A DNA stretch of 64,000 bases from Lantana camara (taxonomy: Eukaryota > Streptophyta > Magnoliopsida > Lamiales > Verbenaceae). Location of the stretch: contig CM074861.1 in NCBI GenBank assembly GCA_037501455.1, positions 92,667,001-92,731,000 of the forward strand, given 5' to 3'. Position numbers and translations under genes: made by a program. The notes beneath the pieces were generated by a model. It did no database searches. It was not told the origin of the DNA and saw only the letters and a program-made list of their open reading frames with translations. This document shows positions 21,730 to 30,924 of this stretch, piece by piece; positions within the stretch are counted from its first letter, which is position 1; each line of letters opens with the position of its first letter.

Positions 21730-22247
21730 GCGGTCGAGGATTGAGTCGGAGAGAATGGACTAGCCCTATCTTCGCACTCGGAGGTCTTTGGTCAAGGGGA
21801 ATCCAATTTTCAAAGTTCCGACTGTTGGGGTCGGACCTTAGTAGTTGTTGGCTCGGGATTCATGTGTAAATAGGTAGGAATCCGAGCGTTTGTTGCTCCC
21901 ATTTGTAAAATCCAAATTTGTAAGGTTATGATCGAAGAATTATGATCGATGTAGACTTTCCTGTTTTAAGTACATTATGCAAGTTCTCTTCTGGGTTTTA
22001 TACGTGTTTTCTCGAGCTTTTGGCGTTTAGCTTTTTATGTTAATCGAAAATAATGATCGAGAAGATGTCAAGGCAAGCTGCTTTAATCTTTCGAAGTATA
22101 CAAGAAATTAGTACGTGCGTCGTATAATCACAAGTATATGATCGAATAACATGATTGTTAAAAAGGCAGGAGAATGTTCTATCGATTAATTCGACCAGAA
22201 GATTTACATACTGTGTTTAATTGACCGAAAGAAATTACATCGATTAA
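21730..22247. other. Spacer between Tat-1 antisense gene and pol
   Basis: The two genes converge here. The stretch is AT-rich and noncoding and presumably holds the overlapping 3' ends of both transcripts. Confidence 0.6.
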
Positions 22248-23327
22248 TCACAAGTAATATTTCTTCAAGTTGTGAGCATTCCATGATCGAGGTAACGGTA
22301 GCCCATCGAGATCCTCGAGATGATATGCCCAATTTTTGCCTATTTCGGCGACACGGTAGGGTCCTTCCCAATTAGCATCGAGCTTTCCTACGTGCTTAGT
22401 GACTTCAACCCTTTTGAGGACCAAATCCCCGACTTGAAAGTGGAGAGGTCGTAGGTTTTTATTGTATGCTCGAGCAGTCGTGGCTCGATATTGCTGCATC
22501 TTCATGTTTCCTTTTTCTCGAGTTTCGTTTATCGTGTCAAGATCGAAAGCCCTTAGTTCATTATTCCGACCATGCTGGAAGTGAGCCACTCGGGGAGACT
22601 GATGTATAACCTCAGCCGGAATCACGGCCTCCGAGCCATATAACATGGCGAAAGGTGTCTGTCCCATGGGGATTCGGGGGGTGGTTCGATATGCCCAAAG
22701 GACGCCCTCAAGTTCATCGACCCAATGCCTCTTCTTTGCTTCGAGGCGCGTACACAGATTCTGTATGATGGTTCGATTGGTGACTTCGACCTGACCGTTG
22801 GCCTGGGGATGTCCGACTGAAGTGAATCTTTGATCGATCTTAAAGTCGGAGCAATAGGCTCTAAATCTTGAACTTCGGAATTGTGGTCCATTATCGCATA
22901 CTATGACTCGAGGTACTCCAAATCTAGTGATGATGTGCTTCCAGAGGAAGTCCTGTAAGGAGTGGAAAGTAATCTTTGCGACCGCCAAAGCCTCGACCCA
23001 TTTAGAAAAATAATCGATCGCCACAATGATGAACTGCCTTTGTCGAGTTGATATCGGAAAGGGTCCAATTATGTCGATTCCCCATTGCTCAAAGGGCCAG
23101 CATGACCCGATCGGAATCATGTGTGCGGGGTGCTGATGGGTCAAATTGGCGTGCCTCTGGCAACGATCGCATTTCCTCACAAATTCGAGTGCATCCTTGC
23201 GTAAGTTAGGCCAGAAGAATCCAGATCGAGATACCTTAAGGGCTAGAGACCGCCCCCCGGCATGATTCCCACAGGATCCCTCATGGATTTCGGCTAAAAC
23301 TTCTCGACCCTGGGATGAACGAGGCAC
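22248..23327 (-). CDS. pol: Tat-1 integrase
   Basis: Integrase joins the element cDNA to host DNA. The zinc-binding HHCC set is H15, H22, C53 and C56. The catalytic triad is D85 (GIDIIGPF), D145 (CDNGPQF) and E181 (VEVTNR), with 35 residues between the last two. The C-terminal part has the GPYRV block seen in Tat elements and ends at a natural stop, TAA 22248. It is in a different frame from the protease-RT part; the lesion is a 1-nt shift near 23320. The Met at 23327 is therefore not a real start. No chromodomain is present, as expected for Tat. Confidence 0.92.
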   Translation of the reverse strand: MPRSSQGREVLAEIHEGSCGNHAGGRSLALKVSRSGFFWPNLRKDALEFVRKCDRCQRHANLTHQHPAHMIPIGSCWPFEQWGIDIIGPFPISTRQRQFIIVAIDYFSKWVEALAVAKITFHSLQDFLWKHIITRFGVPRVIVCDNGPQFRSSRFRAYCSDFKIDQRFTSVGHPQANGQVEVTNRTIIQNLCTRLEAKKRHWVDELEGVLWAYRTTPRIPMGQTPFAMLYGSEAVIPAEVIHQSPRVAHFQHGRNNELRAFDLDTINETREKGNMKMQQYRATTARAYNKNLRPLHFQVGDLVLKRVEVTKHVGKLDANWEGPYRVAEIGKNWAYHLEDLDGLPLPRSWNAHNLKKYYL

Positions 23328-26242
23328 CGTTTAGTTGGACCGATGAATGAACGTTTGTACAGACGACCCTCCTGGTCCAGCGTATAGCTCAACGCGCGTT
23401 GCTTGAGTCTCCTTGCTTCGGTCAAATCCTCGGGTAAGATGCCATTTTGAAGATACAAGACGATGTTATTGAGCCAACACGGCTCAGTCGCATCGATAGA
23501 GTTGACTTCGGGTGGAGTGTGATCTATCGACCGAGTTGATGAGGTCATAAAGGTGATGGTCCGATCTTGGGTGCCGAGCGAACCACTGGCAAATCTAGAA
23601 AGGGCGTCGGCTCGACCGTTTTCCTCTTGAGGAATTTGGGAGATTTCGAATCCATCAAATTCAGTGATTGCCCTTTTGGCCAAGGCGAGATATTTGATCA
23701 TTGACTCCTCTCGAGCTTCGTATTCGCCCTTGATTTGGCTAGCAACCAGTTGTGAGTCGGTTAAAGCTCGAAGTTTTTTTATGTTCTGTATCTTCGCAAT
23801 TCTCAAACCCGCTAAAAGAGCTTCGTACTCAGCCTCATTGTTTGTTGCAGGATACTCGAGGGCGATGGCGTATTCGACCTGTTGGCCATTTGTGCTGACT
23901 AGGGATACCCCGGCACCCCCCCCGGAAGCGGTTGAGGAGCCATCGACCGAAAGGGTCCAAACGGTTGGGTCACCCTTTATCGTTGAGTGCGGGCCTTTCT
24001 CAACCAAGAAATCGGCTAAGATCTGTGCCTGGTATGCCACCCGGGGTCGATATGTTACCTTGAATTGTCCGAGCTCGATTGTCCACTTCGTGAGTCGACC
24101 TGAGACTTCTGGTTTGTTCATGATGGTCTTTAATGGCTGATCGGTGAGGACTACGATGGGATGCGCTTGGAAGTAGGGTCGGAGTTTACGGGAAGCATGG
24201 ACTACTGCGAGAGCAAACTTTTCGATCTCGAGATAGCGTATCTCCGGGCCATGGAGAACCTTACTTACGTAATACACGGGGAGATGTCTCCGATCTCGAA
24301 TGGTGACGAGTACCGAGCTGATGGTCTCGTTTGACACAGCTAGATACAGATATAAGGTTTCCCCGTTGATGGGTTTCGCAAGCAGAGGTGGGGAGGTGAG
24401 GTATTTTTTTAGGTCTTGAAGAGCTTGGTTGCACTCTGGAGTCCATTCGAAATTCTTGATGTCGCGCAAGATTTTGAAAAAGGGCAAGTTCTTTTCCGAC
24501 GATCGGACTATGAAGCGGTTAAGGGATATGATCCGACCCACCAGTCTCTGTACGTCACGGATCGAGTTGGGGACCGGCAGAAGTTGGATAGCTTTTATCT
24601 TTGCGGGGTTGGCTTCGATCCCTCTCTGGCTGACCATATATCCGAGAAACTTACCACCGTCGACCCCAAAGGTGCATTTAGCAGGGTTGAGTTTTAAGTT
24701 GTACTTTCGAAGGAGGTTGAAAGCTCTTTTCAAGTGGCCCAGATGGTCGGCGGCTTTTTCACTTTTGACTAGCATATCGTCGACGTAAACTTCGATGGTA
24801 TCCCCGATCTCAGACTCGAAAACTTTGTTAATCATTCTTTGGTACGTAGCACCCGCATTTTTAAGTCCGAACGGCATAACTTTGAAGCAGTAAATGCCAT
24901 TGAAGACTATGAAAGCGGTTTTGGGCTGATCCTCGAGGGCCATGAAGATTTGGTAGTACCCCTGAAAGGCGTCCATCATGCTCAATTGCTCGCATCCGGC
25001 CATGGAGTCGACCAGTTGGTCGATTCGGGGTAACGGATAGGGATCCATTGGGCACGCCTTGTTCAAGTCAGTAAAGTCATTACACATTCGCCATTTTCCT
25101 CCTGGTTTGGGTACGAGGACGACATTGCACAGCCATTCGATGTATTGGATCGGCATGATATACCGGGCATCCAGGAGTTTGTTGACTTCAGCCTCGATGA
25201 TGGCATTTCGGGAGTCACTTTGAGAGCGTAGCTTTTGCTTGACTGGCTTGTAGGAGGGATCAACATTCAAGTGGTGTTCGATCACTTTCCTGTCCACTCC
25301 CACTAGATCAGAAGCACTCCACGCGAAAACGTCGAGATTGTCACGCAGGAACTGAATGAGCATGCATTGTTCTTTTCCCTTTCGACCAGCGCCGATATGA
25401 GTGATTTTTTCTGTTTGCCCCGGGATTAGTTGAATCTCTTCGAGTTCTTCTGTGGGCTCGAGCTTTTTGTCTTCCTGCTTCTTTCTTTTCGCCGCATGGG
25501 AAGAACTCATTTTCCGTGAATTCTCGGGGTCGATGGTTCCCGGGTCCACGAATTCATCCTCGATGATGGGATCATCGAGTAACAGAGGGACGTGCTTCTC
25601 CGAAGAAGGTTTGGGTTTGTCTAACGAGATAGAGTAGCAACTCCAGGCGGTTGGTATGTCGCACCTTAATTCGCCGACTCCGGCCGGAGTGGGTAGCTTG
25701 ATCATTTGATGGTAAGTGGATATAACTGCTCGGAAATCGATGAGGCCCGGTCGGCCAAAGATAATATTATACGCAGAGGGCATTTCGACGACAAGATATT
25801 CGATCTCGCGTGTCGCCCGTCGGGGTAAAGTGCCCATGGATGTGATGAGCCGTACTCGACCCTTGGTGTACACTTCTGCACCTCCGAATCCTGTGAGAGG
25901 GGTTCGAATGGGATCTAGAAGCAATTCATCGTGTAAATTCATGCGAACAAGAGTCGAATACAGGATAATATTGCTCGAGCTTCCATTATCCATTAATGTG
26001 CGAGATACAGCAAAATTGGCGACGTCGAGCGTGACAACCATAGGACAACTAGGTGTTTCGCTCGAGCGTCCCGGTAGATCAATTACATCATTCTCATTAA
26101 ACACTATATCTTTGTTGATCCAGGCGTCTTCTGGCCGAATATGCATCACTTCTCGGGGATTACAGAATCCTTGCGTAGCGGTCTGTCGCGTCTTTTTCCG
26201 AGCGGACCTTGAGTCTCCACCTGAAGGTCCTCCTGAAATCAT
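23294..26242 (-). CDS. pol: Tat-1 protease, reverse transcriptase and double RNase H
   Basis: The frame is 982 codons and fully open. The aspartic protease motif is LMDNGSSSNI (residues 84-93), the DNGSS variant usual in Tat. RT occupies about 320-500, with MMDAFQGYYQ and YVDDMLVK (YVDD 486-489). The first RNase H (620-735) has LYLAVSNET where active enzymes have an Asp, so it looks catalytically dead. A second, archaeal-like RNase H (762-885) keeps a full acidic set: D767 (SVDGSS), E803 (NNEAEYEAL), D829 (TDSQLV) and D879 (RADALSR). This double RNase H is a Tat hallmark. The frame is continuous with gag except for TGA at 26264-26266. At its 3' end it runs into the frameshift before integrase. 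Confidence 0.94.
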   Translation of the reverse strand: MISGGPSGGDSRSARKKTRQTATQGFCNPREVMHIRPEDAWINKDIVFNENDVIDLPGRSSETPSCPMVVTLDVANFAVSRTLMDNGSSSNIILYSTLVRMNLHDELLLDPIRTPLTGFGGAEVYTKGRVRLITSMGTLPRRATREIEYLVVEMPSAYNIIFGRPGLIDFRAVISTYHQMIKLPTPAGVGELRCDIPTAWSCYSISLDKPKPSSEKHVPLLLDDPIIEDEFVDPGTIDPENSRKMSSSHAAKRKKQEDKKLEPTEELEEIQLIPGQTEKITHIGAGRKGKEQCMLIQFLRDNLDVFAWSASDLVGVDRKVIEHHLNVDPSYKPVKQKLRSQSDSRNAIIEAEVNKLLDARYIMPIQYIEWLCNVVLVPKPGGKWRMCNDFTDLNKACPMDPYPLPRIDQLVDSMAGCEQLSMMDAFQGYYQIFMALEDQPKTAFIVFNGIYCFKVMPFGLKNAGATYQRMINKVFESEIGDTIEVYVDDMLVKSEKAADHLGHLKRAFNLLRKYNLKLNPAKCTFGVDGGKFLGYMVSQRGIEANPAKIKAIQLLPVPNSIRDVQRLVGRIISLNRFIVRSSEKNLPFFKILRDIKNFEWTPECNQALQDLKKYLTSPPLLAKPINGETLYLYLAVSNETISSVLVTIRDRRHLPVYYVSKVLHGPEIRYLEIEKFALAVVHASRKLRPYFQAHPIVVLTDQPLKTIMNKPEVSGRLTKWTIELGQFKVTYRPRVAYQAQILADFLVEKGPHSTIKGDPTVWTLSVDGSSTASGGGAGVSLVSTNGQQVEYAIALEYPATNNEAEYEALLAGLRIAKIQNIKKLRALTDSQLVASQIKGEYEAREESMIKYLALAKRAITEFDGFEISQIPQEENGRADALSRFASGSLGTQDRTITFMTSSTRSIDHTPPEVNSIDATEPCWLNNIVLYLQNGILPEDLTEARRLKQRALSYTLDQEGRLYKRSFIGPTKRCLVHPRVEKF

Positions 26243-26263
26243 GTCAATCCGACCGAGGCATGG

Positions 26264-28097
26264 TCAGTTATGAAGGTCTCGTTCTGTTGGGGGCTTAGCC
26301 AGCTGTTGTTTGGGAGGCGACCTGTCGGGGTGATCCCGGTTCCGAGCATGGTCATCCATTTTTTTCACGAACTCCTGGAGGAGGCCTCCTTTGATCAGTC
26401 GTTCGACTTCATCTCGTAAAGCATTACATTCAGAAGTGTTGTGACCTTTTTGCTGGTGAAAGTTACAAAATTTATTGCTCTCTCGGTTCTTGGGAGTGTC
26501 TCGCATCGGCTTAGGCTTTTTCAGTAGGGCAGGATCGATAACATTGTAGATTTCATCGAGCGGGCGCGTCAGCTGGGTGTAATGCTTGCGAGTGGTAGGC
26601 CCTGTCGGTCCCTTTGGCTTAGGTCGCGCGTCTTGTCTAATTGGTCGATGGATATCTGTCTTTCGACTGGGTACCGGGCTCCTCTGAGAACTCTCCAATT
26701 CTTCGAGTTGCATCCAATCGCAAGCAGCTGCTTAGATGTCGGCCAAATTCTTTGGTTTCTGTAAGAAGATGTACCGAGCGGCTTCGATGTTGACCAGCGC
26801 CTTGTGAACAATAGGTCTCAAAAGGTCGATGCTCGGTTCTTCTGTTTTGACCACAACTTGCGAGAAACGACTGAAGAAATCTCGAAGCGATTCATTAGGA
26901 GCCTGTTTAATGGTGTACAGGTAGGTTGGTGGAAGCTTATCTCCCTTCATGGAAGAGAATTGAGCTTTTGAATCGGTCGACGAGTGTCTTGTAGGAGGTT
27001 ATCGATCGAGGAGGGAGCCTCGAAAACCATTCAAGAGCGGGGCCATCCAGAGTTGTAACAAAGATCTTAGCCCAGATATTAGGAGAGTGTCCAAACATGC
27101 TGAGCTACATTTCGAGGCGTGACACATGCTTTTCCGGGTCAGTCGATCCGTTATATGTGGGTAGTCCGGTGGGGATCTTCTCATCGGTAGTGGACTCTAT
27201 AATCGAGTCACAAAATGGAGACTGAGCTTCTCTCTCACTGCGATACCTCCATGGGCGGACATGCCTTGGGCCCGACGGTGTGCGACGGGGCGATCTAGAG
27301 CGTTCACGCCTAACGGAGTGTGATCGGTGGGGCGAACGGCTGAATGATCCTTAACTTTCGTTCCTCTGTCGGTTATCCTGTCGACCGGAATGCGGAGGTA
27401 TCTGGTTTCGAAGGTCATTCGACCTCACGATACGACCCCTGTTCGATCTCCTGATCTGATTAACCCGACCGTGTGGTCCGAGCCGGTTGAAGACTCCCGT
27501 CGATTCATGTGGGGGTGAGTCACGTTGAGTGGGGCTTCGTTCTCTTTGGGATCCAGACAGTCTACGACCGCTATTTCTCCCACTAGGATGAGACGATCTA
27601 GATCTCTGTTGTGATACGTCCGCCTCACGCCGACTGCCACCCCGATGTATTCTGGTGTCCGTTGGGGTTCTAGAGTCGACCTCATCCTCGGGTTGAAATG
27701 ATAACCGATCTTGAATTGGCCTCTGAGCACTCCCTTGCGCGGGCAATGGTTGTTGATGCTGAAGTTGAGGTTGTACATTTTGCCCAATTCCAGCCCAATA
27801 TGTGACAGGTGGTTGGTATTGCACCGGATGTACATACCCAGGATGATTCATCTGGGGTTGAATAATCTCCACCGGGCGAGTTTGCGGGCATTCTGGCATC
27901 CGGGGCTCTCTTCCTTCCGCAGCAGCCGCTATAGCCTCATCTCGACAAGCTTTTAAGTACTTATCTATCTCGGGCGTCGAGTAGATTAGCTGTGGCGAGA
28001 TGGTGGTGGGAACAGCGACTTGCAGAGGTATTTGAGGGAAGACTTCCCGACCGTTCTCGTCGAATAGGCGATTGCTGGTGATATTGCGAGTAGTCAT
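26264..28097 (-). pseudogene. gag: Tat-1 gag, broken
   Basis: ATG at 28095-28097 lies 42 bp inside the 5' LTR edge, and the first ~250 codons are open. They form a Pro/Gln- then Arg/Ser-rich N-terminal region. TAA at 27351-27353 and TAG at about 27105-27107 are in frame, a frameshift lies near 26950, and TAA at 26732-26734 follows. The retrotransposon gag core is recognisable between 27180 and 26740 (PTGLPTYNGSTDPEKH, ALEWFSRLP, NESLRDFFSRFSQ). A zinc-knuckle-like CNFHQQKGHNTSEC follows near 26450. The last stop, TGA at 26264, separates gag from pol in the same frame. It may be a fixed feature of the gag-pol junction or another lesion. Confidence 0.85.
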
Positions 28098-28121
28098 GTT
28101 CGATGGCTTGTTGTTGCGCTT

Positions 28122-28139
28122 CCCACAGACGGCGCCAAA
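28122..28139 (-). other. Tat-1 primer-binding site
   Basis: The minus strand reads TTTGGCGCCGTCTGTGGG directly after the 5' LTR. TGGCGCC is common to PBSs of several plant Ty3/gypsy groups; the tRNA is not assigned. Confidence 0.8.
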
Positions 28140-28732
28140 TGATCGTGCCAAAATCTCCGCGGGATGATCGATCGAGAGATCCGACGCGGTCACTCTATTT
28201 GTTGATGGGGGGAAATGGCCGCCTGACTGCTCGAATTCTGCAAAGGTCGACAAACGTGAGCTCCGAGGCCAACTCGGGGGAGATGGGTGTGAGACCCGGG
28301 TTGGCACTCCGACGCTCAAGTCAAGATCGGTAAAGATGGCCGAAAAGATTGAATGGTGAAAAGTGTTAGGTGGAAAAACTTACCGTGCAATAAATGAGGA
28401 GGGGGTATTTATACAGAGAGGAAAGAGAAATTACCGCCCCGACGTGGTGGCGGGGGAGCTGACAGGTGTCCCATTAAGGCTGTGCATTAAATGCTCGGTC
28501 GGCCACTACGCTAGTGGAATAGTGCGCTGGTCGATCGGAGATTTGGGGTCGATCAAAACGGTTCGGTTGGTTCGAACAGTTAGGTCGGTATTCCTGTGCG
28601 GTAATTCTCGCGGGGTAAATGAGCCTCTGAGTGGGACGGTCGAAGGGTGATCTCCGAGTGAGAATTGACCTCCGATCATGCACGTGGGGCAAGGTGATTG
28701 GCTTAGATCGACAGCGGGTACGTGCCACGTCA
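28140..28732 (-). repeat. Tat-1 5' LTR
   Basis: The 593-bp partner of 18053-18646. About six substitutions and a one-base gap separate them, for example gtgcgag/gtgtgag and gatgacc/gatggcc. It is followed by the tagtg duplication. Confidence 0.95.
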
Positions 28733-29117
28733 TAGTGTATGAATTATTTTTTTTTTAAGAAAATATTTGGTATCCATAAAATTTAGAAATGAAATTATTT
28801 CATTATTAAAATGTCAAAATATCATTAAGTAGAATTCTTTGCTAAACCAAAAAAACAAAAATGCTAGGTAAACACAAAATTCAAGTACTTACATTAGACC
28901 TCCCAAAAATTTTAATACTTACATTAACCTCCTTGCTTTTGGACATTTATTATATATACCCCCTGAGTTTTAGGATCTGAGGGGTAAAATAGTAAAATCA
29001 CAAATTCTATTAAATTTAACGGAAGAGATAACGAGGCAAGGGGGAATTCGTAATTTCTCAAACCTCAGGGGGTATCTGTATTGGCCAAATTTCAGGGGGG
29101 CGTTCGTAATTATCCCC

Positions 29118-29635
29118 AGTTTCTATAATGTTGAAGTTTGTGGAATGGACAATGATTTGTTGGCTTGTTTAATGTAATTCTTTCAGTATTTTCTTTTTCT
29201 AAAAAAATTCAGTTATTCAATTATGTACTGAATCGTATCAAAATTATTTTGGCAAAAAATGTAATAAACCAAAAATCTCGATTCGATATCAAATACGTTA
29301 TTTCAGCATACTAAAATTTTGATTTTTCGAAATATCGAATCGGTTGGTTCAATAATTGCCGAATGCACACCTCTACGGGGTGCGTTTCGAGTCAAGCCGA
29401 GTCGAGTTTGACCAAACAATTCAGCTTAAGCTTGAGCTTGAAAATTATATGTATGACTTGAGATTGAGTTTGAGCTTGTCAAGCTTATTTTTTGGGGGCT
29501 TGAGCTTGACTTGCCCAAATATCGAGTCAAGCTCGATTCGACTCGACGAGCCAATATATTTTTTATGGATATTTTTTAATTCTCATTCAAAAATAATATT
29601 AAACAATAACAAGTAATCCGACTCAAAATTGGTTT
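29118..29635. other. Old repeat debris
   Basis: AT-rich, noncoding. Inverted copies of gagtcaagc/cgagtcgag phrases at 29388-29420 and 29500-29550 look like remains of a TIR element, but no ends can be fixed. Confidence 0.35.
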
Positions 29636-30443
29636 TGCTGAGTTGGAGGTCTAGCTGGCAATCTCAGGTCGATCAGTCAAGAATTTGTAGTGGTGGGTTC
29701 TTTGATCGATCTAAAAACACTTAAGCACATGTGAGCTCAAAGGAAAAATTAGGGGACTTGGGGTTGGGCCCAAGTTTGGCTCTCCGACGCTCAAGTCAGT
29801 ATAAGGAACGTGTTTAGAGGAGAAATAATACAAGGGAATGCTATTAAATGCTCTTAAATTCGCTTACCAACTACTGTTGAAGGGAGTCATATTTATAGCC
29901 TTGAGTGATTAACACAGTAGTGTGTGTATGGCAGCTATACATTAAATACGATCGAGAGTTAATCTTGATTAGGAAATGGTCGATCCCACCAAGGGGTATA
30001 AAGCGCGCCAATTCACCCTTTTTGGTAAGACCTAGCGCAGTAGGCATTAAATGCACCAGCTCACATTTGTACCAGGGAATAAGAGTGGGACACGTGTCTT
30101 GACAGCGATGTGTCTTGGGCGTGCAGAGAAGGGGCTCAACGTGCTGCGTCTGCGATCTGGATCTATATCCTCTAAGCCTTCTCGTTCCCGCCAAAGGAGA
30201 CCAAGAGGTTGGACCCTTGGGGGATGGAACCTGATCAGGTGGGAGCTGACCCGAATCGATCCGACCCCAAGACCTACTTGCCCGATCCGGGCTCATGTGA
30301 GGTGGGGGGTGGATTTGAGGTTGAGGTCGAGATGGCCCTTGGGGCGCGAATCTCAACTCGGGTTGGTCAAGGTGACGTGAGGTCCATGTGGCTCCGCGTT
30401 GGGCACACCACGTGGCCCAGTAATATTATGCCATATCAACAAG
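29636..30443 (-). repeat. Tat-2 3' LTR (approximate ends)
   Basis: Shares the phrase ctccgacgctcaagtcagt and the general layout with the Tat-1 LTR (ctccgacgctcaagtcaaga). The partner LTR is outside the window and no clear polypurine tract was recognised, so both ends are estimates. Confidence 0.5.
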
Positions 30444-30748
30444 GATAAAAAGATACCAGTGTGGAAATCCGCGGTGGTGATTTCATCGATCCGGCATAGG
30501 GTAGGGGTACCGCCGTGATTGTTGGAAGCGACTCGCTATTGCATTGAATGGGCTCATTTTTTTTTAGAAGATCAATCTGATGCCGCAGCGAATGAAGCGG
30601 GTCTTATGGGGAATAGATCCGGCATTAGGCGCACCTTTTGAGGGACCGACCTGCATTGCATGTGAGTAGGCGCGTCTTTTGAGAAACTGGTCTGACTTAG
30701 GCCATGATGGCGCCGGTTCGCCTTCCCAGGCATTAAATTCTCCTCTCC

Positions 30749-30757
30749 TATAAATAG
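30749..30757 (+). promoter_or_regulatory. TATA box of the Tat-2 antisense gene
   Basis: TATAAATAG, 176 bp upstream of ATG 30925, identical to the Tat-1 box. Confidence 0.55.
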
Positions 30758-30924
30758 GAGAGGTCTCAGCCTACATTCCTTATACCTTTAAGACCGCACT
30801 CCCGATCCCGATCGCTCCGACTTCGATTCCTAGTGGCTTTGGGAACGATCATCCATTCGAGTTCGGGAATCAGGTAATTTCTTGGGTTTGAGCCCTTCTT
30901 CATCATCTTTTTTCCGAAACGAGT

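Larger units (their letters stand above)
18053..28732 (-). mobile_element. Complete Ty3/gypsy Tat-type retrotransposon (Tat-1)
   Basis: LTRs of 594 and 593 bp, flanked by tagtg (18048-18052 and 28733-28737), enclose a minus-strand gag-pol with RT before integrase (Ty3/gypsy order). A second, archaeal-like RNase H and an antisense gene between pol and the 3' LTR both mark the Tat lineage (Grande/Ogre relatives). The LTRs differ at about six positions, so insertion is fairly recent. gag and pol carry stops and one frameshift. Confidence 0.95.
17516..29117. mobile_element. ~0.9 kb TIR element split by Tat-1
   Basis: The left end (17516-17600) and the reverse complement of the right end (29117-29030) are near-identical inverted repeats. 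Both read GATAATTACGAAC, then a C-rich run, then TTTGG, ACAGAT and GGTTTGAGAAATTACGAAT. Possible target copies are agttttt at 17509-17515 and agtttct at 29118-29124. Removing Tat-1 and one tagtg copy leaves 917 bp with no coding capacity. A Mutator-like or similar MITE is likely; the superfamily is not certain. Confidence 0.7.

Noticed and set aside
28098..28319. Upstream extension of the Tat-1 gag frame into the 5' LTR
   Set aside because: The LTR segment repeats at 18047-18232 without gag; the ATG at 28097 after the PBS is the sensible start.
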